The notes under the pieces are model-generated. The model had not been told where the DNA came from. It ran no database searches and saw only the letters and a list, made by a program, of their open reading frames with translations. This document shows, in pieces, positions 10,528 to 19,209 of a DNA stretch of 38,498 nt (position 1 is the stretch's first letter; each line of letters starts with the position of its first letter). Source of the stretch: an uncultured Prochlorococcus sp. (GTDB lineage: Bacteria; Cyanobacteriota; Cyanobacteriia; PCC-6307; Cyanobiaceae). The DNA lies in assembly GCA_902574405.1 (NCBI GenBank), contig CACGMX010000005.1:1-38498 (forward strand), written 5' to 3'. Position numbers and translations under genes: made by a program.

Positions 10528-11397
10528 ATGGTTGTTGAAAAGAATAACAAAGTTGAAGACTATAAATTGAAAAAAACAAACTTAAATTTTGCTGTAGTTG
10601 GTCACATCGAATGGATGAATTTCTTAAAGGTTGATCAATTACCAAAACATGGAGTTATTTCTCATTCTGAAAAGTCCCTTGAGTCTCCAGCTGGTGGTGG
10701 CTCTGTTATCGCGAAAATACTCTCTGATTTAACTTTAAACCAAATTCATTTTTTTACTTCATTAGGTAATGATGATTATGGAGATAAGTGTTTCAAGATT
10801 CTCTCAAATATGGGAATGAAGTTGCATGTAGCTTGGCGTGACAAACCTACAAGAAGAGGGTTTAGTTTAATTGACTCTCAAGGTGAAAGAGCAATAACAG
10901 TTATTGGAGAAAGGTTAGCACCAACTCATAAAGACAAATTAGAATGGAACATTTTAAAAAAAATGGACGGAATTTTTATTACTGCATCTGATTCAGAGAT
11001 TTTTAAAATGGCTAGATCAGCTTCAATACTTTGTACAACACCAAGGGTGGGATTAAATATAATTAATAAATCGAATGTAATTTTAGATGGATTAATAGGC
11101 AGTAATCTTGATCCAGGGGAAGTTTTTTCTTTTTCTGATTTATCGTTAAAACCTAAATATACTATTAAAACCGAGGGAGAGAAGGGAGGCATAATATTCC
11201 CAGGAGGAAGATATAAGGCTCTTAAAAACAAAAAATTAAAGGTTGATTCTTATGGATGTGGTGATTCTTTTGCTGCGGGTATTCTTTATGGAATGGCATC
11301 TAAATGGGATATAGATAAAAGTTTAAATCTTGCTAAAGTAATGGGAAGAGACGCTAGTGAATTTTTCGGACCATATGCAAATAATGATGAAAAATAA
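10528..11397 (+). CDS. PfkB-family carbohydrate kinase
   Basis: AGGGSVIAKILSDL, TSLGNDDYGDKCFKIL, C-terminal VDSYGCGDSFAAGILYGMA. Confidence 0.92.
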   Translation: MVVEKNNKVEDYKLKKTNLNFAVVGHIEWMNFLKVDQLPKHGVISHSEKSLESPAGGGSVIAKILSDLTLNQIHFFTSLGNDDYGDKCFKILSNMGMKLHVAWRDKPTRRGFSLIDSQGERAITVIGERLAPTHKDKLEWNILKKMDGIFITASDSEIFKMARSASILCTTPRVGLNIINKSNVILDGLIGSNLDPGEVFSFSDLSLKPKYTIKTEGEKGGIIFPGGRYKALKNKKLKVDSYGCGDSFAAGILYGMASKWDIDKSLNLAKVMGRDASEFFGPYANNDEK

Positions 11398-11413
11398 TTG
11401 AATTAACACTTAC

Positions 11414-11605
11414 ATGAGTAATCTAGATAATAAAAATAAAAATATTCTTGTAGAAAATATTATTGTTTTCTTTTTATTTACTGTTTTTTTGGTTTTTAAA
11501 TCTTTGAAAACTTTATCTAGAATTTTTACTTATGGAATCTTAAGAAAAGAAATATTAACTACTAAAAGTAACTTAGGCGTAGATATTAAAATAAAAATTA
11601 AATAG
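11414..11605 (+). CDS. Small hypothetical membrane protein
   Basis: 63-aa ORF with one hydrophobic segment, same strand as neighbours. Confidence 0.5.
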   Translation: MSNLDNKNKNILVENIIVFFLFTVFLVFKSLKTLSRIFTYGILRKEILTTKSNLGVDIKIKIK

Positions 11606-11608
11606 TTA

Positions 11609-11962
11609 ATGAATATATTTTTAGTTTTTCTAATTTTAGGAGTTATTTTTTTAGTCTACAAAAAAATTAAATCTAAAAAACCAAAGAACTTAAAATTAGA
11701 CAAATTTAAAAATAAACATCAGAGCACGCAAACAAGTATTGAAAGAATTTTTTTAAGAGAGGAAGAAAAAACCTTTTCAAATCCTAATATTAATATCTAT
11801 ATTGGGAGTTATGATAACGAAGATAATATTAATAGAAAATCTAATATTCACAGAGCAAGGCTTTCAAAATTTAAGAAATCCAGATTAAATGATGAAATGA
11901 TTTTTCAAGATGAGGAACAAAGGATTTATAAAATTAATAATGGGAAAAAGGTTTACTTATAG
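11609..11962 (+). CDS. Hypothetical protein, single N-terminal TM, basic
   Basis: 117-aa ORF, IFLVFLILGVIFLVYKKIKSKK. Confidence 0.6.
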   Translation: MNIFLVFLILGVIFLVYKKIKSKKPKNLKLDKFKNKHQSTQTSIERIFLREEEKTFSNPNINIYIGSYDNEDNINRKSNIHRARLSKFKKSRLNDEMIFQDEEQRIYKINNGKKVYL

Positions 11963-11970
11963 TTTTTGTT

Positions 11971-12489
11971 CTAACCACACTCAAGACTTTCTCTTGTTGA
12001 AACGCCCGTAGTTGGATTGATCCCATCAGCAATTTCACAAAGATTTCTTTGATCTTCGCTGTCAAGAATAGCGTAAGAAAAATCTGCTCCTTCTATTTGA
12101 GCTCCTGCAAAACTACTACCTGATGCGATCATATTTATTAAAACAGCATTTCTAAGATCTGTTTTTTGGAAATTAACTCGATCAGAAAGAGTATCTGTCA
12201 GGTCTATTCCATTTAAATTAGAACCTTTTAAGTCAGATAGGGTTAAGGTTGTCCCGTGTAAATCAACATCACTAAAATCTGCGTCTCTCGCAACTGCTCC
12301 AGCTATAGATGACAAATGAAGATCCTCTCCATGGAAATCAAATCCTGTAATATTAGATCTTACATAACTTGGGACTTCATCTCCTTCGCCCTTAACAGCT
12401 ACATTTGCTCCAGCAAAAACTGGAGAGGATAAAACTAAAAAGGAAAAAGTTAAGCATAAAATATAATTTAAGAACCTGAAAAATTTCAT
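11971..12489 (-). CDS. Pentapeptide-repeat protein, exported (thylakoid lumen type)
   Basis: Signal peptide ending SSPVFAG; repeats [29 protein letters not shown]...[12 protein letters not shown]...GADFSYAIL. Confidence 0.9.
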   Translation of the reverse strand: MKFFRFLNYILCLTFSFLVLSSPVFAGANVAVKGEGDEVPSYVRSNITGFDFHGEDLHLSSIAGAVARDADFSDVDLHGTTLTLSDLKGSNLNGIDLTDTLSDRVNFQKTDLRNAVLINMIASGSSFAGAQIEGADFSYAILDSEDQRNLCEIADGINPTTGVSTRESLECG

Positions 12490-12571
12490 ACTAAAGAATT
12501 CGAATATTATTATTTTATAACAATTAGATAATTTTTAAAATTGATATATAAATTTGGAAGAGTTTTTAAGA

Positions 12572-13093
12572 TTATTTAACACTATAAATTTTAAATCTAG
12601 GTTCTAGATTATTTATACAATCTAGAAGTTTTTTATTATCTTTGCTATTCGTTACCTTGAATTCAGATTCAACCGTGCCGACTTCATCTCTAATAGCTTG
12701 ATTTAAAACTATGGATCCGTTTTCGTCAGATACGGATCTATGAAAAGTTCCTCTAGGTATCCTTAAAATATATCCGCAAGATTCTAACCTAACCTTATAA
12801 AAAGGATAATCCCAACCAAAATTGACAAGGAAAAATGTCCTACCCCCAGAGATAGCTAATAGATTATCTTCTTGATTGTGATGTATGTAAAATTGCCAAT
12901 TATTAAATTCTTCTTCATTTGGAGGACTAACCGCAGGACCACTATGAATAACTAGATCTCTGTAATTTGATTCATTAACACTAATATCAAAAAATCTTAC
13001 ATCTTTTGTATCGCGAAATTTTTCATAACTTATCAATTCAAACATTTTTGATTTATTTGATTTGACAGGAGCAATTTCTAAGCTTGAGTTCAA
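12572..13093 (-). CDS. Cupin-like hypothetical protein
   Basis: 173 aa; IHHNQEDNLLAISGGRTFFLVNF ... ILRIPRGTFHRSVSDENGSIVLNQAIRDE resembles a cupin metal-site pattern; weak. Confidence 0.55.
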   Translation of the reverse strand: MNSSLEIAPVKSNKSKMFELISYEKFRDTKDVRFFDISVNESNYRDLVIHSGPAVSPPNEEEFNNWQFYIHHNQEDNLLAISGGRTFFLVNFGWDYPFYKVRLESCGYILRIPRGTFHRSVSDENGSIVLNQAIRDEVGTVESEFKVTNSKDNKKLLDCINNLEPRFKIYSVK

Positions 13094-13219
13094 TTTTCTT
13101 TAAAGATTAAACAAATGAAAACAGATATATATATCTAAGAACGTATCAATTAACACTAAAAATGAAACATATTATTATTTATATTTTTTTGTTATTTTAA
13201 AAGATTGGAAATTCAATGT

Positions 13220-14077
13220 TTATTTAATTTCAATAGGCTTGATTTCCCAGGATAAAGTATTTTCTAAATTATTTTTCCCTATAAAGTTACCTGAAATTAC
13301 AGAGGTTAAATTAGATTTTGAAGAGGATACCAATGTTAAATATCTCTCATCTATTAATCCTTTTCCGCTTGGATCAAAACCTCTCCAACCTGCACCCGGA
13401 ATATATAATTCAGCCCAAGCGTGTAAATCCAACTCAGAGGGTAACGGATCCTCAAAATGATAACCACTTACAAACCTACTTGGGATACCAATAGACCTGC
13501 AAGCTTCAACCATAAGCATTGCTAAATCTCTGCATGAACCTATACGTTCTCTAAGTGTTCTGCTAGCCGGCCATGCTGGACCCGTATGTCTTTTGGTATA
13601 TTTAACCCGATCTTGAATAATCTCTATTAGTTGGAAAGTAAATGATAATGCGTTATTAATGCTTCCTGCTAAAGCTTCTTGGGCAAGTTCTACTGCAGAG
13701 GGATCGTGTTGTCCATTTGGCATCCATCCCTCTAATGCTCCCTGTAAATCTCTGTTAATAATGCTTCTGCAAAAAGGTAATGTTAAATCTCTATTTTTAA
13801 CTCCATCAATAATATTTGGATGTTTTATAGTTTCAACTTCGCTGATTGATTCAATAATTAAATTATCTGTTAATCCATTGAATCTGATTCTATTAATCTC
13901 TTCTCCGCTGGCAGCAAGTAATGGATAAATAATTTCTGGTTCTGGGGTTATTTTTAATTCAAAATTTTTTAGTTTTTGGAATCCATTTGACCTTGGCTTT
14001 ATACATAATCTATGCTCGCCTAATTGAACAGGGTCTTCGTATTTATATTCAAGTTTGTGAATGTATTTAATTCTCAT
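13220..14077 (-). CDS. Transglutaminase-like family protein (COG1305 type)
   Basis: RERIGSCRDLAMLMVEACRSIGIPSRFVSGYHFEDP ... LHAWAELYIPGAGWRGFDPSGKG (Cys-His-Asp triad). Confidence 0.95.
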   Translation of the reverse strand: MRIKYIHKLEYKYEDPVQLGEHRLCIKPRSNGFQKLKNFELKITPEPEIIYPLLAASGEEINRIRFNGLTDNLIIESISEVETIKHPNIIDGVKNRDLTLPFCRSIINRDLQGALEGWMPNGQHDPSAVELAQEALAGSINNALSFTFQLIEIIQDRVKYTKRHTGPAWPASRTLRERIGSCRDLAMLMVEACRSIGIPSRFVSGYHFEDPLPSELDLHAWAELYIPGAGWRGFDPSGKGLIDERYLTLVSSSKSNLTSVISGNFIGKNNLENTLSWEIKPIEIK

Positions 14078-14088
14078 TAATAAACTTA

Positions 14089-15030
14089 TTAATTAATAAA
14101 ATATTTTTCTTTAATGAGATCATTTAATTTATTTAAATCCATTTGCAATGAATCTATTGCCTCATGTAAACCATCATTGATTATATCTTCAATTCTGATA
14201 TAACTCCACTTTGCTTTAAGCAAACCTCTCATGCATTCTAATTCTGAAGGATTTTCAGTAGATGGAGAGTTATCTATTGTTTTAAGTGTATTACTTATCC
14301 CATCAAGGCAGTATCTTACTGATCTCGGAAAAATTGGATCAAGTAATAGAAATCTCGCAACTGAATTAGGCTTTATAGAATTTTGTACTGCTTTCCTAAA
14401 CATTTGATAAGCTCCAGCTGAACGTAAAAGTGCAATCCATTGCAGCTCATCAAGAACTCCTCCAAGTTCATCTAAGCTAGGTAAGAGTAAATAATATTTA
14501 ACATCTAAAATTCTTGAAGTTTTGTCAGCTCTTTCGATTAATCTTCCAAGAATGCTAAATCTCCAGGCAAGATCTTTGCTTAGAGTCGCATCTGTAATTC
14601 CATAAAAAAGCTGACATTCCCTCCTTATTTCACTTAATTGTTCTTGTCTTGGTTTATTCCATATTGCCTCTCCTTCTTGCATATTCCAATATAAAATATT
14701 AATCTGTTCCCACATTTCTGTGGTCATGACATCTCTGATTTGGCGTGCATTTTCTCTTGCCATTTGAATGCATGAAATTATGCTATTTGGGTTTAAACGA
14801 TCTCTTATTAAAAAATTAATAACATCATCAGGTTGTTTCTCTGGGAATCTTGTATCAAAAGATTCTCTGTCACTTGAAGCATCAATTAATGGGAGCCAAG
14901 GTTCTGCACTTCCTGGTGGACAATCTAATGACATTGCTTCGCTTACTTCCACGAAACGAGATATGTTTTCCGCACGTTCTAAATAACGATTGATCCAATA
15001 AAGAGATTCTGCTACACGACTTAAAAGCAT
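14089..15030 (-). CDS. Alpha-E domain protein (DUF403, COG2307)
   Basis: MLLSRVAESLYWINRYLERAENISRFVEV ... GRLIERADKTSRILDVKYYLLLP. Confidence 0.95.
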   Translation of the reverse strand: MLLSRVAESLYWINRYLERAENISRFVEVSEAMSLDCPPGSAEPWLPLIDASSDRESFDTRFPEKQPDDVINFLIRDRLNPNSIISCIQMARENARQIRDVMTTEMWEQINILYWNMQEGEAIWNKPRQEQLSEIRRECQLFYGITDATLSKDLAWRFSILGRLIERADKTSRILDVKYYLLLPSLDELGGVLDELQWIALLRSAGAYQMFRKAVQNSIKPNSVARFLLLDPIFPRSVRYCLDGISNTLKTIDNSPSTENPSELECMRGLLKAKWSYIRIEDIINDGLHEAIDSLQMDLNKLNDLIKEKYFIN

Positions 15031-15031
15031 A

Positions 15032-16477
15032 TTATTTACCTACAACCCATGTATCTTTGCATCCTCCACCTTGAGAAGAATTAACAACTAATGATCCTTT
15101 TTTTAATGCTACTCTCGTAAGCCCGCCTGGGCTAACCCATGAATCTTTTCCTCTTAAAATATATGGTCTTAAATCAACATGACATGGATATAGTTCTCCA
15201 TCACATAACGATGGCACAGTAGATAATTCTAATGTTGGTTGTGCTATGAAATTTCTGGGATTATTTTTAATTTTATTAGCGAATTCTTCTATCTCACTGG
15301 TTGTTGAGTGAGGGCCAATTAACATTCCATAACCCCCAGCTTCTGCGACAGACTTAACAACAAGTTTTGATAAATTTTCTAGAACATATTCTCGATCCTT
15401 TTGATAATGACAAATATACGTTTCTACATTTTTAATAATAATTTCTTCATCAAGATAATATTTAATCATTTTTGGTACAAAAGAATAAATCATTTTGTCA
15501 TCTGCTATTCCAGTCCCAGGTGCATTTGCTAAAGCAACATGACCTGCTTTAAAAACATCAAGTAATCCGCTAACACCAAGGCAGGAATCTTTTCTGAAAT
15601 TAAGAGGATCTAAGAAATCATCATCAATTCGTCTGTAAATGACATCTACTCTTTTTAATCCAGAGGTAGTTTTTAAATATACATAATCATCATTACAAAC
15701 TAAGTCATGACCTTGAACTAGTTGGATGCCCATTTCTTGAGCTAAATAACTATGTTCAAAATAAGCACTATTAAAAATTCCTGGAGTTAGTAGAACTATC
15801 TTTGGAGTGTCAGTCCAAACAGCAAGTTCTTGAAGCGTTTTTAAAAGATATGATGGATACTCATCAATTGGTTTTACTATTCTTCCTGAGAAAAGATTAG
15901 GAAAAATATTTTTCATAACTAATCTATTTTCTAAGAAATAAGCAACCCCAGAAGGGCACCTTAAATTATCTTCTAAAACATGCCAATCTCCTTTTCTATC
16001 CCTTATTAAATCAAGTCCTGAAATTTGACACCATTTATTAAGTGGAGGTTTGAAACCTATCATCTGAGGTCTCCAACCTTCTGAACTCTCTATTAATTCT
16101 CTTGGAATGATTCCATCATTAATTATTTTTTGAGAATTATAAATATCATCTAGGAATAAATCAATTGCTTCAAGCCTTTGTTTTAGCCCTTTTTCTAACG
16201 TTACCCAATCATCTTTACTAATTATTCTAGGAAGTGGATCAAAAGGTAATATTCTCTCAGTTCCTTTCAAACCAGTATCGTTTAATCTAAAAGTTGCACC
16301 ATGTCTTAGTAATAATTTTTTTGCAGCAGAATGATTCCTGTTTAATTCTTCAAGTCCCATATTATCTAAAGAGGAAAGAAGTGGAATCAATATTTCTCTA
16401 GCAGAGTTAACATTATCCTTAAAGTATTCATCAAAACTATTTTTAGGTTGATAACTTGAAAACATATATTTCATCAT
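15032..16477 (-). CDS. Circularly permuted type 2 ATP-grasp protein (COG2308)
   Basis: WHVLEDNLRCPSGVAYFLENR, LTPGIFNSAYFEHSYLAQEMGIQLVQGHDL, VYRRIDDDFLDPLNF, NAPGTGIADDK, KSVAEAGGYGMLIGP. Confidence 0.95.
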   Translation of the reverse strand: MMKYMFSSYQPKNSFDEYFKDNVNSAREILIPLLSSLDNMGLEELNRNHSAAKKLLLRHGATFRLNDTGLKGTERILPFDPLPRIISKDDWVTLEKGLKQRLEAIDLFLDDIYNSQKIINDGIIPRELIESSEGWRPQMIGFKPPLNKWCQISGLDLIRDRKGDWHVLEDNLRCPSGVAYFLENRLVMKNIFPNLFSGRIVKPIDEYPSYLLKTLQELAVWTDTPKIVLLTPGIFNSAYFEHSYLAQEMGIQLVQGHDLVCNDDYVYLKTTSGLKRVDVIYRRIDDDFLDPLNFRKDSCLGVSGLLDVFKAGHVALANAPGTGIADDKMIYSFVPKMIKYYLDEEIIIKNVETYICHYQKDREYVLENLSKLVVKSVAEAGGYGMLIGPHSTTSEIEEFANKIKNNPRNFIAQPTLELSTVPSLCDGELYPCHVDLRPYILRGKDSWVSPGGLTRVALKKGSLVVNSSQGGGCKDTWVVGK

Positions 16478-16602
16478 TTAGTAACTTTTACTTTAGCTTT
16501 ATATCTTTATTCGTATTTATAGCTACCAAAAATAATATCTCTTGACTCGATCCATATCATTATTTTGATCATTGAAGTATATTTCTTAAAAATCTCAAAG
16601 GC

Positions 16603-16839
16603 ATGAGTTCTAGCAATTGGCAATTTGTTTTTTTTAGATATTTTGCAAGCTTTCTTTTTATCCTCTCTCACAGTTTGCTTGTTCTTGATCATCTACCAGT
16701 TGGGGCGGCGCTTCACGGCCTTGGAGAAGTTTTTATTGCGCCTTGGGCTTTTAGGGAAAGAGCATGGGATCTTGTTGTTATTGCAGTTTTATTTTTCTTC
16801 TTCGATATCTGGGGACTTATAAACACTCCTTGGAATTAA
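16603..16839 (+). CDS. Small membrane hypothetical protein
   Basis: 78 aa, two TM-like segments (DHLPVGAALHGLGEVFIAPWAFRERAWDLVVIAVLFFFFDIWG). Confidence 0.65.
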   Translation: MSSSNWQFVFFRYFASFLFILSHSLLVLDHLPVGAALHGLGEVFIAPWAFRERAWDLVVIAVLFFFFDIWGLINTPWN

Positions 16840-16882
16840 CTGATATTATTTATTTACTAATTCTGGGAAAATCATAATAAAA

Positions 16883-17104
16883 ATGAATTCTTATTTTAAT
16901 CAAATTTATAAAATAATTTTTCTTTTATTACTTACGAATAGTTCCAGTTTATATGCACATAATTTATTTAATGGTGGTTGCAAAGATCATTGTGGGCAAA
17001 AAGTTAAAGTAATAAGTAATAAAAACAAATTAAAAAATATTGATGATCAAATAAATATTGAAAGTAAAAATTCTTGTTTAAATAAATCACTTTGTAGAGG
17101 TTGA
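16883..17104 (+). CDS. Small secreted Cys-containing hypothetical protein
   Basis: Signal peptide followed by LFNGGCKDHCGQK...CLNKSLCRG. Confidence 0.6.
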   Translation: MNSYFNQIYKIIFLLLLTNSSSLYAHNLFNGGCKDHCGQKVKVISNKNKLKNIDDQINIESKNSCLNKSLCRG

Positions 17105-17127
17105 CCTCTTGAGATTTTTTAATTATT

Positions 17128-17403
17128 TTATGAAGTTTTTTCTTTGATAATTATCATTAAAGTACTATTTGCTTGATAATTTTTATTAGGAGTATTTATT
17201 TGATTTTTAATTAAAAAAATAAAAGTATAAATCAACGGTAGAAGTAATGATGAAGCAGCAACTAAAGCAATTATCTGGTTTAACCTAATATATGGTTTTT
17301 TTACGAGATCCTCTCCGCATAATCCACAAATCAAATTACCTTTTGAGGATTGTTTTTGAAATTGATATTTAGGGTTGCAATATGGGCAATAAAATCGAAC
17401 CAT
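17128..17403 (-). CDS. Zinc-ribbon plus single TM small protein
   Basis: CPYCNPKYQFQ...LICGLCGEDL (two CXXC knuckles) followed by a TM segment. Confidence 0.75.
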   Translation of the reverse strand: MVRFYCPYCNPKYQFQKQSSKGNLICGLCGEDLVKKPYIRLNQIIALVAASSLLLPLIYTFIFLIKNQINTPNKNYQANSTLMIIIKEKTS

Positions 17404-17464
17404 TTTAAAATTTAATTGTTTTAATCATTATCTATAAAACCAGAAGAAAGTCATCTTATTAAAA

Positions 17465-17493
17465 AAAGAGGGCTAATTTAAGCCCTCTTTTAT
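17465..17493. terminator. Rho-independent terminator hairpin (possibly bidirectional)
   Basis: Perfect 10-bp inverted repeat AAAGAGGGCT-aattta-AGCCCTCTTT. Confidence 0.8.
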
Positions 17494-17590
17494 CTCTTAC
17501 TTATATTTTTTACTGAAGTTATTAACGCACCTAAATCATGGATCCTTGTTACTAACTTCTTTTAAGCTAAATCTCACCAAAATTAACTAA

Positions 17591-17755
17591 TTGTCTTTAA
17601 CTGGGGCAAAAACTCTAGAATTAAGCTTGTTTCTTAAAGGGCACCTAAACGATGCAGAAGAAGGAAGCTTAGACATTAATAAAAAATAATTGGAGCAGTT
17701 AATTAAATTAGTTCGGTTTATTCCGAAATTTCAGGCAGGCTATCGATCATTTTGA
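17591..17755 (+). pseudogene. Interrupted small ORF with protein-like sequence across an in-frame TAA
   Basis: Same frame reads SLTGAKTLELSLFLKGHLNDAEEGSLDINKK*LEQLIKLVRFIPKFQAGYRSF*. Confidence 0.35.
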
Positions 17756-17961
17756 AAGACCTCCTAGAACTCAACAATATAAAATTAGGAAAATATTTCT
17801 CTAAAGACAATCCGTTTTTATACGCATTGCTTTTTAATTAAAAATGTCCGAGAGTAGTAATCAATCTTGGTAATTTTTTTAGATATTTTTAGTAAGTTTT
17901 GCTTATTTCTTTTGATATATAATTCGTCTATCTTAATTTTAAATAATTGAGGAAATCTTTT

Positions 17962-18117
17962 ATGAATCATTCGAAAGAAATTAGTAAAACTGATAAATCA
18001 AATCCCATAGATGAATATTTTCAATGTCTCTCATATTGTGATATTCACCCAAAAGGGATAGATAATGACTGTGAGGTAATTTGTATGGAAAGACATTTAA
18101 AAGCTAACTATTGGTAA
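17962..18117 (+). CDS. 51-aa microprotein with paired CX3C motifs
   Basis: MNHSKEISKTDKSNPIDEYFQCLSYCDIHPKGIDNDCEVICMERHLKANYW; purine-rich RBS-like 'gaggaaat' 5' of ATG. Not in supplied ORF track. Confidence 0.7.
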   Translation: MNHSKEISKTDKSNPIDEYFQCLSYCDIHPKGIDNDCEVICMERHLKANYW

Positions 18118-18135
18118 TTAATAAATTTCTACTTT

Positions 18136-19209
18136 TTACTTAAATCCCTTTGAAAAAAGGTTAGTACGAACTTTAAATTTCCATACATTTACAACACCTT
18201 TCGCATTGACTGCTGCAAGTGCGCAATCATCAGGTCTCCAAGATATTGCCCCTACTAAATCTCCTGCGAATGCAGCCCCAACGGGATCACCACTGCCGTC
18301 ATTTTTGAGGAAACTTGCGACAACAGAACCATCCCTAGATCCTGAGGCTACAAGCATACCTTTATTTGAAAAGGCTAGGCTCGAAATAGGTTCTGTATGG
18401 TGACATAGTTCTCCTGGCATAGTCCCTTCTGGACCATTGCCTATAAAGCTCCATACTGTGATTCTTTCACTGCCGCTAGTCGCTAATAATTTTCCGCTGT
18501 CATCAAAAGAAAGGTGACTTGGTTTTCCAGGGTATCCAGTCATTTCAGCATCCATTCCTGTTGATCTTCTCCAAAAATGAACTGAATTGTCTTGACTCCC
18601 ACAGGCGACTATATCTCCATCAGGGCTTAATTCCATAGAGACCAATGATCCTTGCCACTCGAGTTTTTGATTCGTTTTATTATTAACTATGTCAAAGAAT
18701 GTCACTCTGCCGTAGCATGCAGTTGCGAGCTCATTTTTATTTGACCATGTTATTGCACTTACTGTGCTTGGATGGTCTTCTGAGATCCATTTCTCTTCTC
18801 CAATTTCATTAAAAACATATACTTTTTTTGAGGAAGCCATCGCTAGAAATAAACCGTCATTAGACCACTTGAGGTGTTCTACCCAACCCTTACTAAGATT
18901 AAGTGTTTTAATTACTTTACCTTCGTGGCAATTACAAATTTGAACATTCCCATCCTGACCTGATGTTGCGAAAATCTCACCCTCTGGATGAATGGTCATT
19001 GCTAATAGGCCACCGGAGTGTGTATTTTCTTTTTTCCAAATAATTTTTCCAGTATCTCCTTCGAACGAAAAAAGACCTCCTGCCACGTCACCAACAATAA
19101 ATTGTTTTCCTTTAAGAGCCCAGCCACATGCTATGGCGTAATCGTTAACTTCAGCAGTCCATCCTTCATGGAACATGCCTCTTGGGCTAAATGGTTCTAT
19201 ATCAGGCAT
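18136..19209 (-). CDS. WD40-repeat protein
   Basis: Repeated GH/WD-like blades (FATSGQDGNVQICNCHEG, VACGSQDNSVHFWRR, LVASGSRDGSVVASF, AAVNAKGVVNVWKF); overlaps the 3' end of the upstream CobW gene by 13 bp. Confidence 0.88.
   Translation of the reverse strand: MPDIEPFSPRGMFHEGWTAEVNDYAIACGWALKGKQFIVGDVAGGLFSFEGDTGKIIWKKENTHSGGLLAMTIHPEGEIFATSGQDGNVQICNCHEGKVIKTLNLSKGWVEHLKWSNDGLFLAMASSKKVYVFNEIGEEKWISEDHPSTVSAITWSNKNELATACYGRVTFFDIVNNKTNQKLEWQGSLVSMELSPDGDIVACGSQDNSVHFWRRSTGMDAEMTGYPGKPSHLSFDDSGKLLATSGSERITVWSFIGNGPEGTMPGELCHHTEPISSLAFSNKGMLVASGSRDGSVVASFLKNDGSGDPVGAAFAGDLVGAISWRPDDCALAAVNAKGVVNVWKFKVRTNLFSKGFK

Noticed and set aside
10926-11231. 101-aa minus ORF
   Set aside because: Shadow of the PfkB kinase.
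13239-13928. Two plus-strand ORFs (13239-13460, 13659-13928)
   Set aside because: Antisense to the transglutaminase gene.
16507-16692. 61-aa minus ORF
   Set aside because: Overlaps the better supported membrane protein at 16603-16839; highly basic shadow sequence.
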